Positions 35,973 to 45,018 of a stretch of 58,578 bases of DNA are shown here, one piece after another. The DNA is taken from the NCBI RefSeq assembly GCF_014904695.1, contig NZ_JACXXN010000035.1, forward strand, positions 1-58,578, in the 5' to 3' direction. Source of the stretch: Nostoc sp. MG11. Lineage in GTDB: Bacteria; Cyanobacteriota; Cyanobacteriia; Cyanobacteriales; Nostocaceae. Below the pieces are notes generated by a model. That model worked only from the letters and a program-made list of their open reading frames with translations. It was not told the origin of the DNA and ran no database searches. The position numbers were made by a program, and so were the translations under genes. Numbering within the stretch: the first letter of the stretch is position 1; each line of letters begins with the position of its first letter.

Positions 35973-37523
35973 ATGTTCCAAAAGATTGCTGCTCAGATTG
36001 CTTTTTCTGACTCATTTCCATATTTAGTTACCGTCTCAGGCGTTACTTGCATAGCGGTCATACTTGGCTGGCGCTGGTGGAAACAAAAGAACACTTACAA
36101 ATCTCTACACTCGCTCCCCTCTCCTCCTAGACACTGGCTGTTAGGAAATATCCCTCAAGTATTAGCAGCAGTAAAACAGAAGAAATACTTCCAATTATTG
36201 TTTGATTGGAGCCAGCAGCTAGGGCCAATGTATATTTTGTGGACTGGCTATCCAGTTCTCGTTTTGAGTAAGCCAAAAGTTATTGAAGACACTATCATAA
36301 ATGGGATGAGAGACGGTAGCCTAGTTAGAACCCAGCGAACGAGCAAAGCTTGGAACGATATTAGTGGGCCGATTCTTTTAGGTCAAAACGGAGATGAGTG
36401 GCAGTGGCGACGCAAGGCTTGGAACCTCGAATTTAGTTCTAGCGGTCTTTCCAAATATGTTGAGATGATTAGCCAAGCTTGCGAACAGGTAATCGAGAGA
36501 CTTAAAGAAACTGCTCCACCAAAAGAAGTTCAGGTAGATCCTCTGTTTGTAGAACTGACGATGAGGGTAATTTCCTGTTTAGTATTGGGGATTCCTGTAG
36601 ATAAAAACAGCGCTAGTCATGAAGGGCCACCCCTCGAAGTTCTCAAGGTGTACGAGGCAATGGCTACTGTAGGCTATCGGTTCCTACGGGTAGCGACTGG
36701 CGAGAAGAGATGGATGAAATATCTGCCGACTAAAAATTCACGAGATTATTGGGCAGCAAGGCGATATTTAGAAGAGTTTATTACTCCCAGAGTAGATTTA
36801 GCTTTACAGATGAGAGAACAAAATAAGACCGACCTAGCACAGGTAAGTCCTTTGTTCCAAGAATCAATGTTAGTGAAAATAGCTGCCAAAGAACCCAAAT
36901 ACAATCGGGAAACACTCATAGCAGAAGTTATTGAACTGTTAATAGCTGGTACTGACACCACAGCTCATACTTTATCCTTTGCAGTAGCAGAGTTGTCCTT
37001 AAATCAACGGGTTTTTCAGCAAGCACAGGCTGTGGTTGATCAAGCTTGGCATCAAGGCGGCATTAATACAGAAATCTTAAAGGAACTGACTTACCTTCGC
37101 GCTATTGTCAAGGAGACTTTGCGCCTTTATTCAGTCGCCTCCGGCTCGACTTCATTGGAAGCCCAACGCGACATTGTTATTGAGGGTAAGCTTATTCCTC
37201 GTGGTACAAAAGTATTCTGGTCAATGCTTGCTGCTGGACGAGATCCAGAAATTTATCCTCATCCTGAAGAATTTCTGCCGGAGCGTTGGTTAGACAAGAG
37301 TAAGGAAATTAGTTCACTTCCAATGATAGACTTTGGCTCAGGTTCTCATCGTTGCTTGGGAGAGCATCTGTCAATGCTGGAAGCAACGATGATGCTGGCA
37401 CTATTGCTGCGCTACTTCGACTGGGAGTTAGTCAACGGCCGGTCATCTGTGCAACAGTTACAGCAGAACCTTTTGATTTATCCATCCGACAGAATGCCTA
37501 TGCGCTTTAGCTTGAGAAAGTAG
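35973..37523 (+). CDS. Cytochrome P450
   Basis: A 516-residue P450. The heme loop is FGSGSHRCLGEHL (Cys ligand about 458), the K-helix ExxR is KETLRLYS, and the I-helix oxygen-activation motif is AGTDTTAHT. A hydrophobic N-terminal segment (about 13-31, before a proline-rich PSPPRHWLLGN hinge) suggests membrane anchoring, which is uncommon for bacterial P450s but known in cyanobacteria. The ATG at 35973 is preferred because AAGGCGGA lies just upstream; a TTG at 35952 is also open. The substrate is unknown and no ferredoxin or reductase gene is adjacent. Confidence 0.9.
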   Translation: MFQKIAAQIAFSDSFPYLVTVSGVTCIAVILGWRWWKQKNTYKSLHSLPSPPRHWLLGNIPQVLAAVKQKKYFQLLFDWSQQLGPMYILWTGYPVLVLSKPKVIEDTIINGMRDGSLVRTQRTSKAWNDISGPILLGQNGDEWQWRRKAWNLEFSSSGLSKYVEMISQACEQVIERLKETAPPKEVQVDPLFVELTMRVISCLVLGIPVDKNSASHEGPPLEVLKVYEAMATVGYRFLRVATGEKRWMKYLPTKNSRDYWAARRYLEEFITPRVDLALQMREQNKTDLAQVSPLFQESMLVKIAAKEPKYNRETLIAEVIELLIAGTDTTAHTLSFAVAELSLNQRVFQQAQAVVDQAWHQGGINTEILKELTYLRAIVKETLRLYSVASGSTSLEAQRDIVIEGKLIPRGTKVFWSMLAAGRDPEIYPHPEEFLPERWLDKSKEISSLPMIDFGSGSHRCLGEHLSMLEATMMLALLLRYFDWELVNGRSSVQQLQQNLLIYPSDRMPMRFSLRK

Positions 37524-37552
37524 GGTTCAAGCTTTTTATAAAGTTTATATAG

Positions 37553-37590
37553 AAGGAATTACACGAAATCCTAGAAAAGTGTAATTTCCT
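37553..37590. terminator. Hairpin between P450 and LD-carboxypeptidase genes
   Basis: GGAATTACAC pairs with GTGTAATTTCC across a 14-nt loop, with one bulged T. It lies 30 nt after the P450 stop and 12 nt before the end of the convergent carboxypeptidase gene. It may serve both genes, although no clear T-run follows on the plus strand. Confidence 0.45.
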
Positions 37591-37601
37591 GTTAAACCAA
37601 T

Positions 37602-38516
37602 TTAGTCAAGGTATTGAGTTATGACATCCAATATTCCTTGATCTGCATCTAAAGTTACTTCTATGCCTACTGGTAAAACTGCATTCGGCCCATCATGACC
37701 AAAAGGTAAGTTAGAAACAATAGGAATTTCTAAATCGCCTAAGCGATCGCGCAAAACTTCTTCTACACTAAAGCTAGGCACATTTGGCGGTGCTTCACAC
37801 CGACTGAAACCACCCAAAGCAATCCCCCTGACTTTTGATAAAGCACCACTTAAACGCCACTGAGTCAGCATTCGGTCGATGCGGTAAGGTGCTTCTGTGA
37901 CATCTTCAATTGCCAAAATCACACCATCGAGATTGGGTTGAATTAGTGTGCTTAAAAGATGAGTCGCCACCGTGAGATTACCTGGTAGCAAAATCCCAGT
38001 AGCAATACCGCCACCCCAACCACAACCTTTAAGCGAGGCGAGAGGACGCCCTTCTACCCAATTAAATAATCGCTCAATTGACCAATCTGGTTCATCAGCG
38101 AGAGTTGTTAACACGGGGCCGTGAACGCTAGAAAACCCTGCATTGTAAAGGCTCCACAAGAGGGCGGTGATGTCAGAAAAGCCAATTAACCATTTTGGGA
38201 GTGCAGAGTCGCCTGAGTGCCAATGCCAATTTTCTAAGATGCGGGTGCTGCCGAAACCACCTCTAGCGCAGAGAATACCGCGACAATCTAGGTCTTTCCA
38301 GGCTGCTGCTAACTGGTTACGGCGGTTTTCATCTGTTCCTGCTAAATATCCCCATTTGTCATCTATCTTTGGGATGATTTTGATTTGGTAGCCGCGCGAT
38401 CGCCAAATTTCTAAACCCTGCTCAAATGCCTTCAATTCTCGTAAAGCACCACTAGGGGCAATAACTTGCAGTAAGTCACCAGGTTTGAGAGGCTGTGGTA
38501 ATATTTTGGATTGCAT
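37602..38516 (-). CDS. LD-carboxypeptidase (S66 family, LdcA/MccF type)
   Basis: A 304-residue serine peptidase that removes D-Ala from tetrapeptide stems during murein recycling, or cleaves related amide bonds. N-terminal LKPGDLLQVIAPSGAL, CARGGFGSTRIL, the Ser-containing GFSDITALLW, the Glu in AIEDVTEAPYRIDRML, and the His in LPFGHDGPNAVLPVG match the Ser-Glu-His triad layout. The ATG at 38516 is chosen over an upstream ATG at 38552, which would add 12 unusual residues. Confidence 0.9.
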   Translation of the reverse strand: MQSKILPQPLKPGDLLQVIAPSGALRELKAFEQGLEIWRSRGYQIKIIPKIDDKWGYLAGTDENRRNQLAAAWKDLDCRGILCARGGFGSTRILENWHWHSGDSALPKWLIGFSDITALLWSLYNAGFSSVHGPVLTTLADEPDWSIERLFNWVEGRPLASLKGCGWGGGIATGILLPGNLTVATHLLSTLIQPNLDGVILAIEDVTEAPYRIDRMLTQWRLSGALSKVRGIALGGFSRCEAPPNVPSFSVEEVLRDRLGDLEIPIVSNLPFGHDGPNAVLPVGIEVTLDADQGILDVITQYLD

Positions 38517-38564
38517 GAATAAAAAATTAGTAAAAAAATTACATATATCCAAGCGGAACGAGTA

Positions 38565-39881
38565 TTAATTCCACATTAATTCAAGGTTTGTTTGGGCTTG
38601 TTTCAAGGCTGTTTCTGGAGATGCGCCTAACATAGTGGCTTCGATGGCTCGACCCAAACTTTCAGACAAGCGACTATAGCCGCGTATAATCGGTCGAGAA
38701 CCTGATACAGACATTTGATCAAGAAAGACTTTCAGGACAGGTTTTTGCTTGAGGAATTCTTGATAAGCTTGACTTTGGACAGATTTCAAATTTACGGGTA
38801 AAAAACCTGAGCCAATACTCCATTCAGTTTGGAATTCTTCACTAACAACATATTCTAAAAACTTCAAGGCTGCCTGTTCTCTTTTAGCTGTGGTTTTCAT
38901 CACAAACATATTGCCACTAGCTAGCACACTTGCTGCTTGAAGATTACTAGGAATAGGAAGTACATCATAATCAACTTTACTTTTCGTAATGAATGTCCAA
39001 GGCCCCGTTAACTGCATAGCAACACGACCGGCAATAAAATCATCTTCTTCGTATCCTCGTTCTGGTGCAGAGAATTTAGTAGAGCCGTCTTTAATTAAGT
39101 CTTGCCAAAATTGTAAGGCCGCGATCGCTTTTGGATTGACCAAATTGGGATGGTTATTTTCTACTACTGTTCCACCACTACTTAATAAGAAAGGAAACCA
39201 ACTGAAAACTGTCCATTCTCCTTTACCAAAAGGCATTGATAGACCATACTGATCTGGAGTGCGATCGCCATTACGGTCTATTGTTAATTTTTTGGCAACA
39301 TATCTTAATTCTTTCCAGGTCTTTGGCAACTCGGTAATTCCTGCTGCTTTAAACAGATCCGGTCTATAAAAAAGGCTCATATTACCTGCAAATAAAGGGA
39401 CTGACCAAATATGTCCATCTAACTGCATTTCGCCAAAGCAATTCTGAATAATTTCTGACTTGAGTGGCGATTTGTCCAACCAATCTTCCAGGGAGCGAAT
39501 CGCCCCAAGTTCCACAAGCTGACCTGTAATCTGTGGGTTAAAGAACAAGATATCTGGCGGAACATTACCAACAACTGCGGCTAACACTTTGGGCATCTGT
39601 TGATCAAGTTGACCTGCATAAATAGATTCCATTTGAATATCAGGATGAGTCCGATTAAATCGGTCTACCAGCTTTTGAAATACATCCCGATTTGCAGGGG
39701 GATTAATTCCTTGCCACAAGGTCAGATGAATTACTCCATTGTCTTTTTGTGTTGGACTCTGACAGCCAGATAAAAATAATAGAAACACACTTAAGATACT
39801 AGCCAGCAGTGAAGCTCGACAAAAAGAGCCGATATGGCAAAGGTAGTTTCTGATTTTCGGAGTAAAAAGAGTAATGGTCAT
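38565..39881 (-). CDS. ABC transporter sugar-binding lipoprotein (family 1, UgpB/MalE type)
   Basis: A 438-residue extracellular binding protein. The N-terminal hydrophobic stretch ends in FLSGCQS, a lipobox with Cys at about residue 40 and a long n-region of about 20 residues. The mature protein has LTLWQGINPPANRDVFQKLV, PDILFFNPQITGQLVELGAI, and VAMQLTGPWTF, as in glycerol-3-phosphate, maltose or glucosylglycerol binding proteins. No permease or ATPase is adjacent, so it is an orphan that must use a transporter encoded elsewhere. Possible ligands are disaccharides or compatible solutes. Confidence 0.85.
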   Translation of the reverse strand: MTITLFTPKIRNYLCHIGSFCRASLLASILSVFLLFLSGCQSPTQKDNGVIHLTLWQGINPPANRDVFQKLVDRFNRTHPDIQMESIYAGQLDQQMPKVLAAVVGNVPPDILFFNPQITGQLVELGAIRSLEDWLDKSPLKSEIIQNCFGEMQLDGHIWSVPLFAGNMSLFYRPDLFKAAGITELPKTWKELRYVAKKLTIDRNGDRTPDQYGLSMPFGKGEWTVFSWFPFLLSSGGTVVENNHPNLVNPKAIAALQFWQDLIKDGSTKFSAPERGYEEDDFIAGRVAMQLTGPWTFITKSKVDYDVLPIPSNLQAASVLASGNMFVMKTTAKREQAALKFLEYVVSEEFQTEWSIGSGFLPVNLKSVQSQAYQEFLKQKPVLKVFLDQMSVSGSRPIIRGYSRLSESLGRAIEATMLGASPETALKQAQTNLELMWN

Positions 39882-40107
39882 GTTAGTTTCTGCTCTTGTG
39901 TAAGAATAGGTTTGTGATTAGGTTAGTGTTTGAGTTATAGAAAGTTTTTTATCTAAAAATAAAATTCTGTATCGTCTATATAATCAATATTGCTAAATCT
40001 CTATCAGCGAAAACACATACTTTGGAAAAACCATTATTTTCGAGAAAAATCTAATATCCTTTGCATAGTATCATAAGGGAGTTCAGATTTATTTTGGTGA
40101 TCCACTA

Positions 40108-40851
40108 ATGCTGACCTCCCTTAATCAGCCTGTCTTAGATAACTATTGGCAAGATTCGTTTAATTTAAAGCAGCATCTACAAGAGTTTTTGCAATTAGAT
40201 TCAGAAACACTAGAGACAAAGTTAGAGGCTGGTCAGCAACAGATGGCTGAGTTAGGACATAAAGATTTTGACTGGGAAAAAGCAAGTACTTTTTATCGTG
40301 ACAAAGTAGGAGAAGCTTATTTATTTGAACTGGGAGCGTGGCATCTAACAAGTCACGACTATATTGGAAATACATTACGGTTGATTTCCGATCATGCCCA
40401 AGGTCGAGTGTTAGATTTTGGCGGTGGTATTGGGACTCATACAATTGGCGCTGCCCTTTGTCCTCAAGTTGAACAAGTAATCTATTGCGATATTAATCCT
40501 GTTAATCACGATTTTGTTTATTCACGAGTCAAACGGATGGGGTTGAGCGAAAAAATATATTTTTGTCATGAGATACCTGCAAAAGAGACTTTTGATACAA
40601 TCATTTCCTTTGACGTTTTAGAACATTTGCTAGACCCCAGCCAGCAGATGCTAGATTTCCATCAAGCTCTAGCACCTGAAGGTAAGATTATTCTAAACTG
40701 GTATTTCTTTAAAGGTTTTAAGCAAGAGTATCCCTTTCACAATGACGATCCTAAAGTAGTAGATACTTTCTTCCGTACCATTCAAACTAACTTTTTAGAA
40801 GTTTTTCACCCTCACTACCTTACAGCTCGTTGCTATCGTAAGTGGGTATGA
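40108..40851 (+). CDS. Class I SAM-dependent methyltransferase
   Basis: A 247-residue protein. Motif I is VLDFGGGIGTHTIGAAL (about 96-112), with the acidic motif II IYCDINP (about 128-134) and motif III SFDVLEHLLDPSQQML. The N-terminal 80 residues are helical and family-specific. The substrate is unknown. A glycosyltransferase gene converges on it (123 nt apart), hinting at polysaccharide or glycolipid modification, but only as context. Confidence 0.82.
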   Translation: MLTSLNQPVLDNYWQDSFNLKQHLQEFLQLDSETLETKLEAGQQQMAELGHKDFDWEKASTFYRDKVGEAYLFELGAWHLTSHDYIGNTLRLISDHAQGRVLDFGGGIGTHTIGAALCPQVEQVIYCDINPVNHDFVYSRVKRMGLSEKIYFCHEIPAKETFDTIISFDVLEHLLDPSQQMLDFHQALAPEGKIILNWYFFKGFKQEYPFHNDDPKVVDTFFRTIQTNFLEVFHPHYLTARCYRKWV

Positions 40852-40974
40852 GTTTAACTATTTTCTGAACAGTATCTAAAGTTATTTTTACACCCACTGA
40901 TAATACTGCCTTGGGCTTTTTATTAAGTAGGTGAATTAGCCAACTTACCTAAGCGATCGCACCATACTTTCTGG

Positions 40975-42054
40975 TCAATTAATATCTAAAATTTTGTAGA
41001 ACCAGTTTTCAAAGCGATCGCCTAATGCTTGAAGAGAAAATTCTGTCTCTGCTTGCTGACGACAGGTGTATCGGTTGATTTGATCAAGGCGGGCGATCGC
41101 ATTTATTAAACCAGCAACGCTATCAGGTTCTACCAAAAAGCCAGTTTTGCCATCTTTGACAATTTCCGCAGGTCCACCCCGACGATAGGAAATTACTGGT
41201 ACACCACAAGCTAAGCTCTCAATTGTCACATTTCCAAATGCTTCTACCCAATGAGGTGTCATTAATAATCCGCGACATTCACGCATTACCTGCTGCATTT
41301 GATTTGTTGATAAAAACCCTAGATATTCTAAAGGTGCATTTGGGTAATTCTGACAAATTTTTTGCCAGTACAATTCATCCTGGATTTTACCCATAATCTT
41401 TAGAGGAATATTTGTGCTTTGCGACGCTGCTACTGCATCCTCCAAACCTTTTTCTGGTGCAATTCTACCTACCCAAGCTAACTGCTGTTTTGGTTCGCTG
41501 CAAAAATCATATAGTGATAAATCAATACCGTTACTTAAATAAGGACACTCCTGCTCAAGCGCAAAAGTAGCAGCTTGCGTTTGAGTATGGAAACCAATTG
41601 TACCGGGAAACTGCTTGACTAATTGTTTGATAATTTGGTCTAAGGCATTACTCAATGAACCCATGCTGACTAAATGGGCGATCGCACAGCCAAAAAAAGG
41701 TGTTAGATAAAATGGCAACCAATCGTAAGCAAAATTCACAATCAAGTCATAGTCACCTTGAACCTGACGAGCATAATCCCACATATTCGCCAGCACAGAA
41801 TTTTCCGGCATAGTAATAGAGGCTGTGCGTTCCTGGCTTTGAGCAATGATTTGTAAATTACCAGGAATTTGCACCAACGGTAGATCATTCCAAGTCGAAC
41901 CAGCGGGGGCGACGATTTGCAGTTGATGTCCTCGCCGAATCATTTCTTGAGCGATGTTATATAAACTCAATTCCACACCGCCACCCATACCACTACCCAG
42001 AGGCCCAACAGGAGTAGAGACAAAAAGTAATTTCATTTTGGCAGAAACAGTCAT
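40975..42054 (-). CDS. Glycosyltransferase family 4 protein
   Basis: A 359-residue GT-B fold enzyme. The N-terminal domain has GPLGSGMGGGVELSLYNIAQEM (Gly-rich acceptor loop). The C-terminal domain has AWVGRIAPEKGLEDAVAAS, LEYLGFLSTNQMQQVM, and HWVEAFGNVTIESLACGVPV with the EX7E nucleotide-sugar motif, then YRRGGPAEIVKDGKTGFLVE. Such enzymes act at the cytoplasmic face of the membrane on polysaccharide or lipid acceptors. Donor and acceptor are unknown. Confidence 0.88.
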   Translation of the reverse strand: MTVSAKMKLLFVSTPVGPLGSGMGGGVELSLYNIAQEMIRRGHQLQIVAPAGSTWNDLPLVQIPGNLQIIAQSQERTASITMPENSVLANMWDYARQVQGDYDLIVNFAYDWLPFYLTPFFGCAIAHLVSMGSLSNALDQIIKQLVKQFPGTIGFHTQTQAATFALEQECPYLSNGIDLSLYDFCSEPKQQLAWVGRIAPEKGLEDAVAASQSTNIPLKIMGKIQDELYWQKICQNYPNAPLEYLGFLSTNQMQQVMRECRGLLMTPHWVEAFGNVTIESLACGVPVISYRRGGPAEIVKDGKTGFLVEPDSVAGLINAIARLDQINRYTCRQQAETEFSLQALGDRFENWFYKILDIN

Positions 42055-42382
42055 CCGCAGAGAGTATGAACAGTAGAGTTATACTCTTATTCTCTGTGCC
42101 TCTGCGTCTCTGCGTGATACTAATTCATACTTTCACTCAGCAACGCTTTTACTTAGTGTCTTAGTGTCTTAGTGGTAATGTAATTAATTTTTATCACCAC
42201 AGAGGCACAAAGACACAGAGAAAACTGAATTTAAAATTGTCTTCAATTATAAATTAGTATCAACTAGCCCCTCAGACTCAACCACTGAAATGTAAACTTG
42301 CTTTGGAGTAATTTGTTGAACAGCCACAGATAATGCCTCAAGTGGTTCTTCACAGCGACAACCTGCAACCCCATCCCTTGGT
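42055..42382. repeat. Spacer with dispersed CTCTGCGTCTCTGCG-type repeats
   Basis: A 328-nt spacer without a gene. It holds TCTCTGTGCCTCTGCGTCTC (42093-42112), a tandem CTTAGTGT repeat (42154-42173) and, in opposite orientation, CACCACAGAGGCACAAAGAC (42196-42215). The first and last can pair as an imperfect inverted repeat around the tandem copies. Similar sequences recur in cyanobacterial spacers. A short non-coding stretch resembling decayed gene DNA follows (42260-42382). Confidence 0.65.
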
Positions 42383-43045
42383 TTAACAAGCCAAAGTAAT
42401 TAAAGGTTCTTTAGTAAACAAAGGACATGAAGGCAATTGCCATTTTACAGTTGATATATTTAAGTCTTTGATTAATCCAGTGCCGATATCAAGTAGCCAA
42501 CCGTGAACAAGAGGTGCTTTTTGGTCGTGGAGTGCTTTACGCATAATAGAAGTTTGGTACAGATTTTTAACCTGTGCCAAAACATTGATTTCTGCTAAGC
42601 GATTCAGACGTTCTTTTCTGGTTGGTAAAATATCAATTTCGTCTTGTTTTTGTAAATAAAGTTCTCGAATTGGATTCACCCAGTTATCAATAATTCCGGT
42701 TGTTCTCCCTTCTAACGCCGCCTTAATCCCACCACAATCATAGTGTCCACAAATAATAATGTGTTCAACTTCTAAATGGAGAATTGCGTATTCTAAAACA
42801 GCTAAAAAGTTAATATCCGTCAAAGAAACTTGATTGGCGATATTACGATGTACAAAAAATTCTCCGGGTTCCGTGCGGGTAAAATTTGTTAAGGGCAGAC
42901 GACTATCAGAACACCCAATGTAGAGAAAAGGTGGTTTTTGTCCACGGCTCAACTTTTCAAAATAAGTTGGGTCTATAGCTAGTTTTTCCGCAACCCAAGC
43001 CTGATTATTTTCCAGGACTTCGTTGATGTTGTGATATTTCATCAA
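42383..43045 (-). CDS. Beta-type carbonic anhydrase
   Basis: A 220-residue zinc enzyme that interconverts CO2 and bicarbonate. The zinc ligands are Cys45 (GCSDSRL, with Asp47 and Arg49 dyad), His101 and Cys104 (CGHYDCGG). Other family features include VHRNIANQV and AVLEYAILHLEVEHIIICG. Its length and sequence are those of cytosolic plant-type beta-CA; no carboxysomal C-terminal extension like that of CcaA is evident beyond about 200. It may help carbon supply, but no other carbon-concentrating gene is adjacent. Confidence 0.92.
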   Translation of the reverse strand: MMKYHNINEVLENNQAWVAEKLAIDPTYFEKLSRGQKPPFLYIGCSDSRLPLTNFTRTEPGEFFVHRNIANQVSLTDINFLAVLEYAILHLEVEHIIICGHYDCGGIKAALEGRTTGIIDNWVNPIRELYLQKQDEIDILPTRKERLNRLAEINVLAQVKNLYQTSIMRKALHDQKAPLVHGWLLDIGTGLIKDLNISTVKWQLPSCPLFTKEPLITLAC

Positions 43046-43215
43046 TATTTCTGGGAGTCGTCTATGATCAATATTTTATATTATTCATATTTATAGATAG
43101 TTAATAAATTTAACGTAATCTTAAGCTGTAAAAATTTGCCTTTTGAAAATAAAGTCAATAAACTTACAGTTAGTGCAGATTAGACACTATTAAAAGCGAT
43201 ACCACTGAAAACTTT

Positions 43216-43671
43216 ATGCTCAAAAAATTAAGATTTAGTATACTGCTGCTAGCAGTTATGGGAAATGTAGCATCGTCATTGAGTGCTAAGGCAAGTTTTA
43301 ACGGTAAACTTGCCGTGGAAATTGATGGATTGAAGAACAAACAAGGGCAAGTCTGCGTTAGTATTTTTGCCAGTAGTCAAGGGTTTCCCAATAACCGCGA
43401 TCGCGTCTTACAAAAGCAGTGTACCAAGATTACCGACACTCCCTTACTAGTTAACTTTGAGAACTTAAAAGCAGGTAACTACGCTGTTGCTGTCATCCAC
43501 GATCAAAATAATGACCGTACCCTCAATCGTAATGGACTTGGTATGCCTATCGAAGGCTTTGGGTTTTTCAGAAACCCAGAAGTTCGTACAAGTGCGCCTA
43601 AGTTCGGCGAAGCAGCATTTTTAGTAGCAGGGCCAAACACCAATATTCAAATCCAGTTGAAATATTTTTAA
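43216..43671 (+). CDS. DUF2141 family secreted protein
   Basis: A 151-residue protein with a Sec signal peptide (about 1-26, ending SLSAKA). The mature part has the DUF2141 pattern: VEIDGLKNKQGQVCVSIFAS, FENLKAGNYAVAVIHDQNND and NGLGMPIEGFGFFRNP, a beta-sandwich of unknown role. It is presumably periplasmic or extracellular. It converges on the HEAT-repeat gene with only 2 nt between the stops. Confidence 0.87.
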   Translation: MLKKLRFSILLLAVMGNVASSLSAKASFNGKLAVEIDGLKNKQGQVCVSIFASSQGFPNNRDRVLQKQCTKITDTPLLVNFENLKAGNYAVAVIHDQNNDRTLNRNGLGMPIEGFGFFRNPEVRTSAPKFGEAAFLVAGPNTNIQIQLKYF

Positions 43672-43673
43672 GC

Positions 43674-44861
43674 TTATTGTCGTGAATCTTGGTGTGAATC
43701 TTCTGGTAAACTCTTTTGTTCAGGCAAGTGTTCAGACAATTTACGTATTCGATTGATCTGATTCAAAGCATACTTTGCTGTTGCCCGCACTTCGGCATCG
43801 GGATCTTCCAGAGCATGGCGCAACACCTGACTCATTTGACCCACCATGTCATAAATACGAGTCAGGTCACGAATCGCATTTTGCCGTACTTGTGGACTTT
43901 TATCTTGCATTGAAATTGCTAAAGCACGATTCATCGGTTTGAGTGTGCGGACGCCAATTTCTGCCAAAGCTGCCAAAACTAAGCTAGTTTGTTGAGAATC
44001 TGTATCAACCATCAGTTCCATCAATGGCTGAATTGCTCGTGAGTCTCCCTGCTGACCTAAATCCCAAATAGCTTTGCGCCGCTTTATTGGGTCGTGACTA
44101 CCTAAGTCTTTCATCAATTCGTCAACAATATTGACTTTAGCAAGACGAGAAGTTTTTTCTGGTAGCAGCAGTTTTGTCTGAGGTGTTGTTTGTGAACTAG
44201 TTACAGATTTATCTTGATGCTGATTTGGTGTCGTCTCTGATGGTAACGGTGGTGTAACTGAGTCTTTGTTAGCTTCGCTTGAAGTTTTGGTATCTAAAAT
44301 TTTGAAATTTTGCGCTAATCTGACCTGACGCATCCATTTCATCAGATAAAGTATTGCGCCAATAGTCCCCAAAGACCCAAGTCCCAATAGTAACCACCAA
44401 ACTAAGCCTCGCTGAGTTGGCTTGGGCTTAGCAATTGGTTGGGGAGTAGAGATAGGAGCAGCAAAAATTGGAGAATCAATAATCGCAGAAGTGACAATTG
44501 GATTTTTTACTACCAAAGCTGCTTGCAGACTCCGCCGAGTCGTCACATCAGCAATACCGTCTATTCTTTTTAAACCCTTTGCTTTCTGGAATTTAGCTAC
44601 AGCCATTCGTGTACTGGCGTTGTAGCGTCCATTAATCCCACGATTGTAGTATCCTAAATCCTTTAATTGGGTTTGCAATTCCTGCACCTCAGACCCTCTA
44701 CTACCGGGTTTGAGAACAGTTTGCCGAGCGGATACTGTGGAACTAGCTTGTGCAAGTTCTACGATTTTCGGTGCTAGGTTAAGTGTAGCTGTACTTGCCC
44801 GTGGGTAAACTAAGCAAGAAAAACAGGTAAATATTAAGATTGAGGAACGGCGCAGCCTCAT
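43674..44861 (-). CDS. Peptidoglycan-binding domain and HEAT-repeat membrane protein
   Basis: A 395-residue protein with an unusual layout. A signal-like hydrophobic N-terminus is followed by a PG_binding_1 domain (about 52-112: LKPGSRGSEVQELQTQLKDL, then GYYNRGINGRY), a Pro-rich linker, one membrane helix (about 152-172), a low-complexity linker, and HEAT-like repeats (about 245-380: KRRKAIWDLGQQGDSRAIQP, VRQNAIRDLTRIYD, VRATAKYALNQI). Topology would put the wall-binding domain outside and the HEAT repeats in the cytoplasm, so it might link the cell wall to an internal partner. Function is inferred from architecture only. Confidence 0.8.
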   Translation of the reverse strand: MRLRRSSILIFTCFSCLVYPRASTATLNLAPKIVELAQASSTVSARQTVLKPGSRGSEVQELQTQLKDLGYYNRGINGRYNASTRMAVAKFQKAKGLKRIDGIADVTTRRSLQAALVVKNPIVTSAIIDSPIFAAPISTPQPIAKPKPTQRGLVWWLLLGLGSLGTIGAILYLMKWMRQVRLAQNFKILDTKTSSEANKDSVTPPLPSETTPNQHQDKSVTSSQTTPQTKLLLPEKTSRLAKVNIVDELMKDLGSHDPIKRRKAIWDLGQQGDSRAIQPLMELMVDTDSQQTSLVLAALAEIGVRTLKPMNRALAISMQDKSPQVRQNAIRDLTRIYDMVGQMSQVLRHALEDPDAEVRATAKYALNQINRIRKLSEHLPEQKSLPEDSHQDSRQ

Positions 44862-45018
44862 AATTTTGGAAGTTTCAGCCTGAACGTGCTTTTGAAGTCA
44901 TGGATACAACAATAACGTCCAGTGGTCTAAATGTTAACTTATAACGTGACACAAAAAATCTTGTCAGTATTCAGTTGTCATTAGTTACTCCTTTGCCCAT
45001 CTCTTCATCTCTTGTGGG

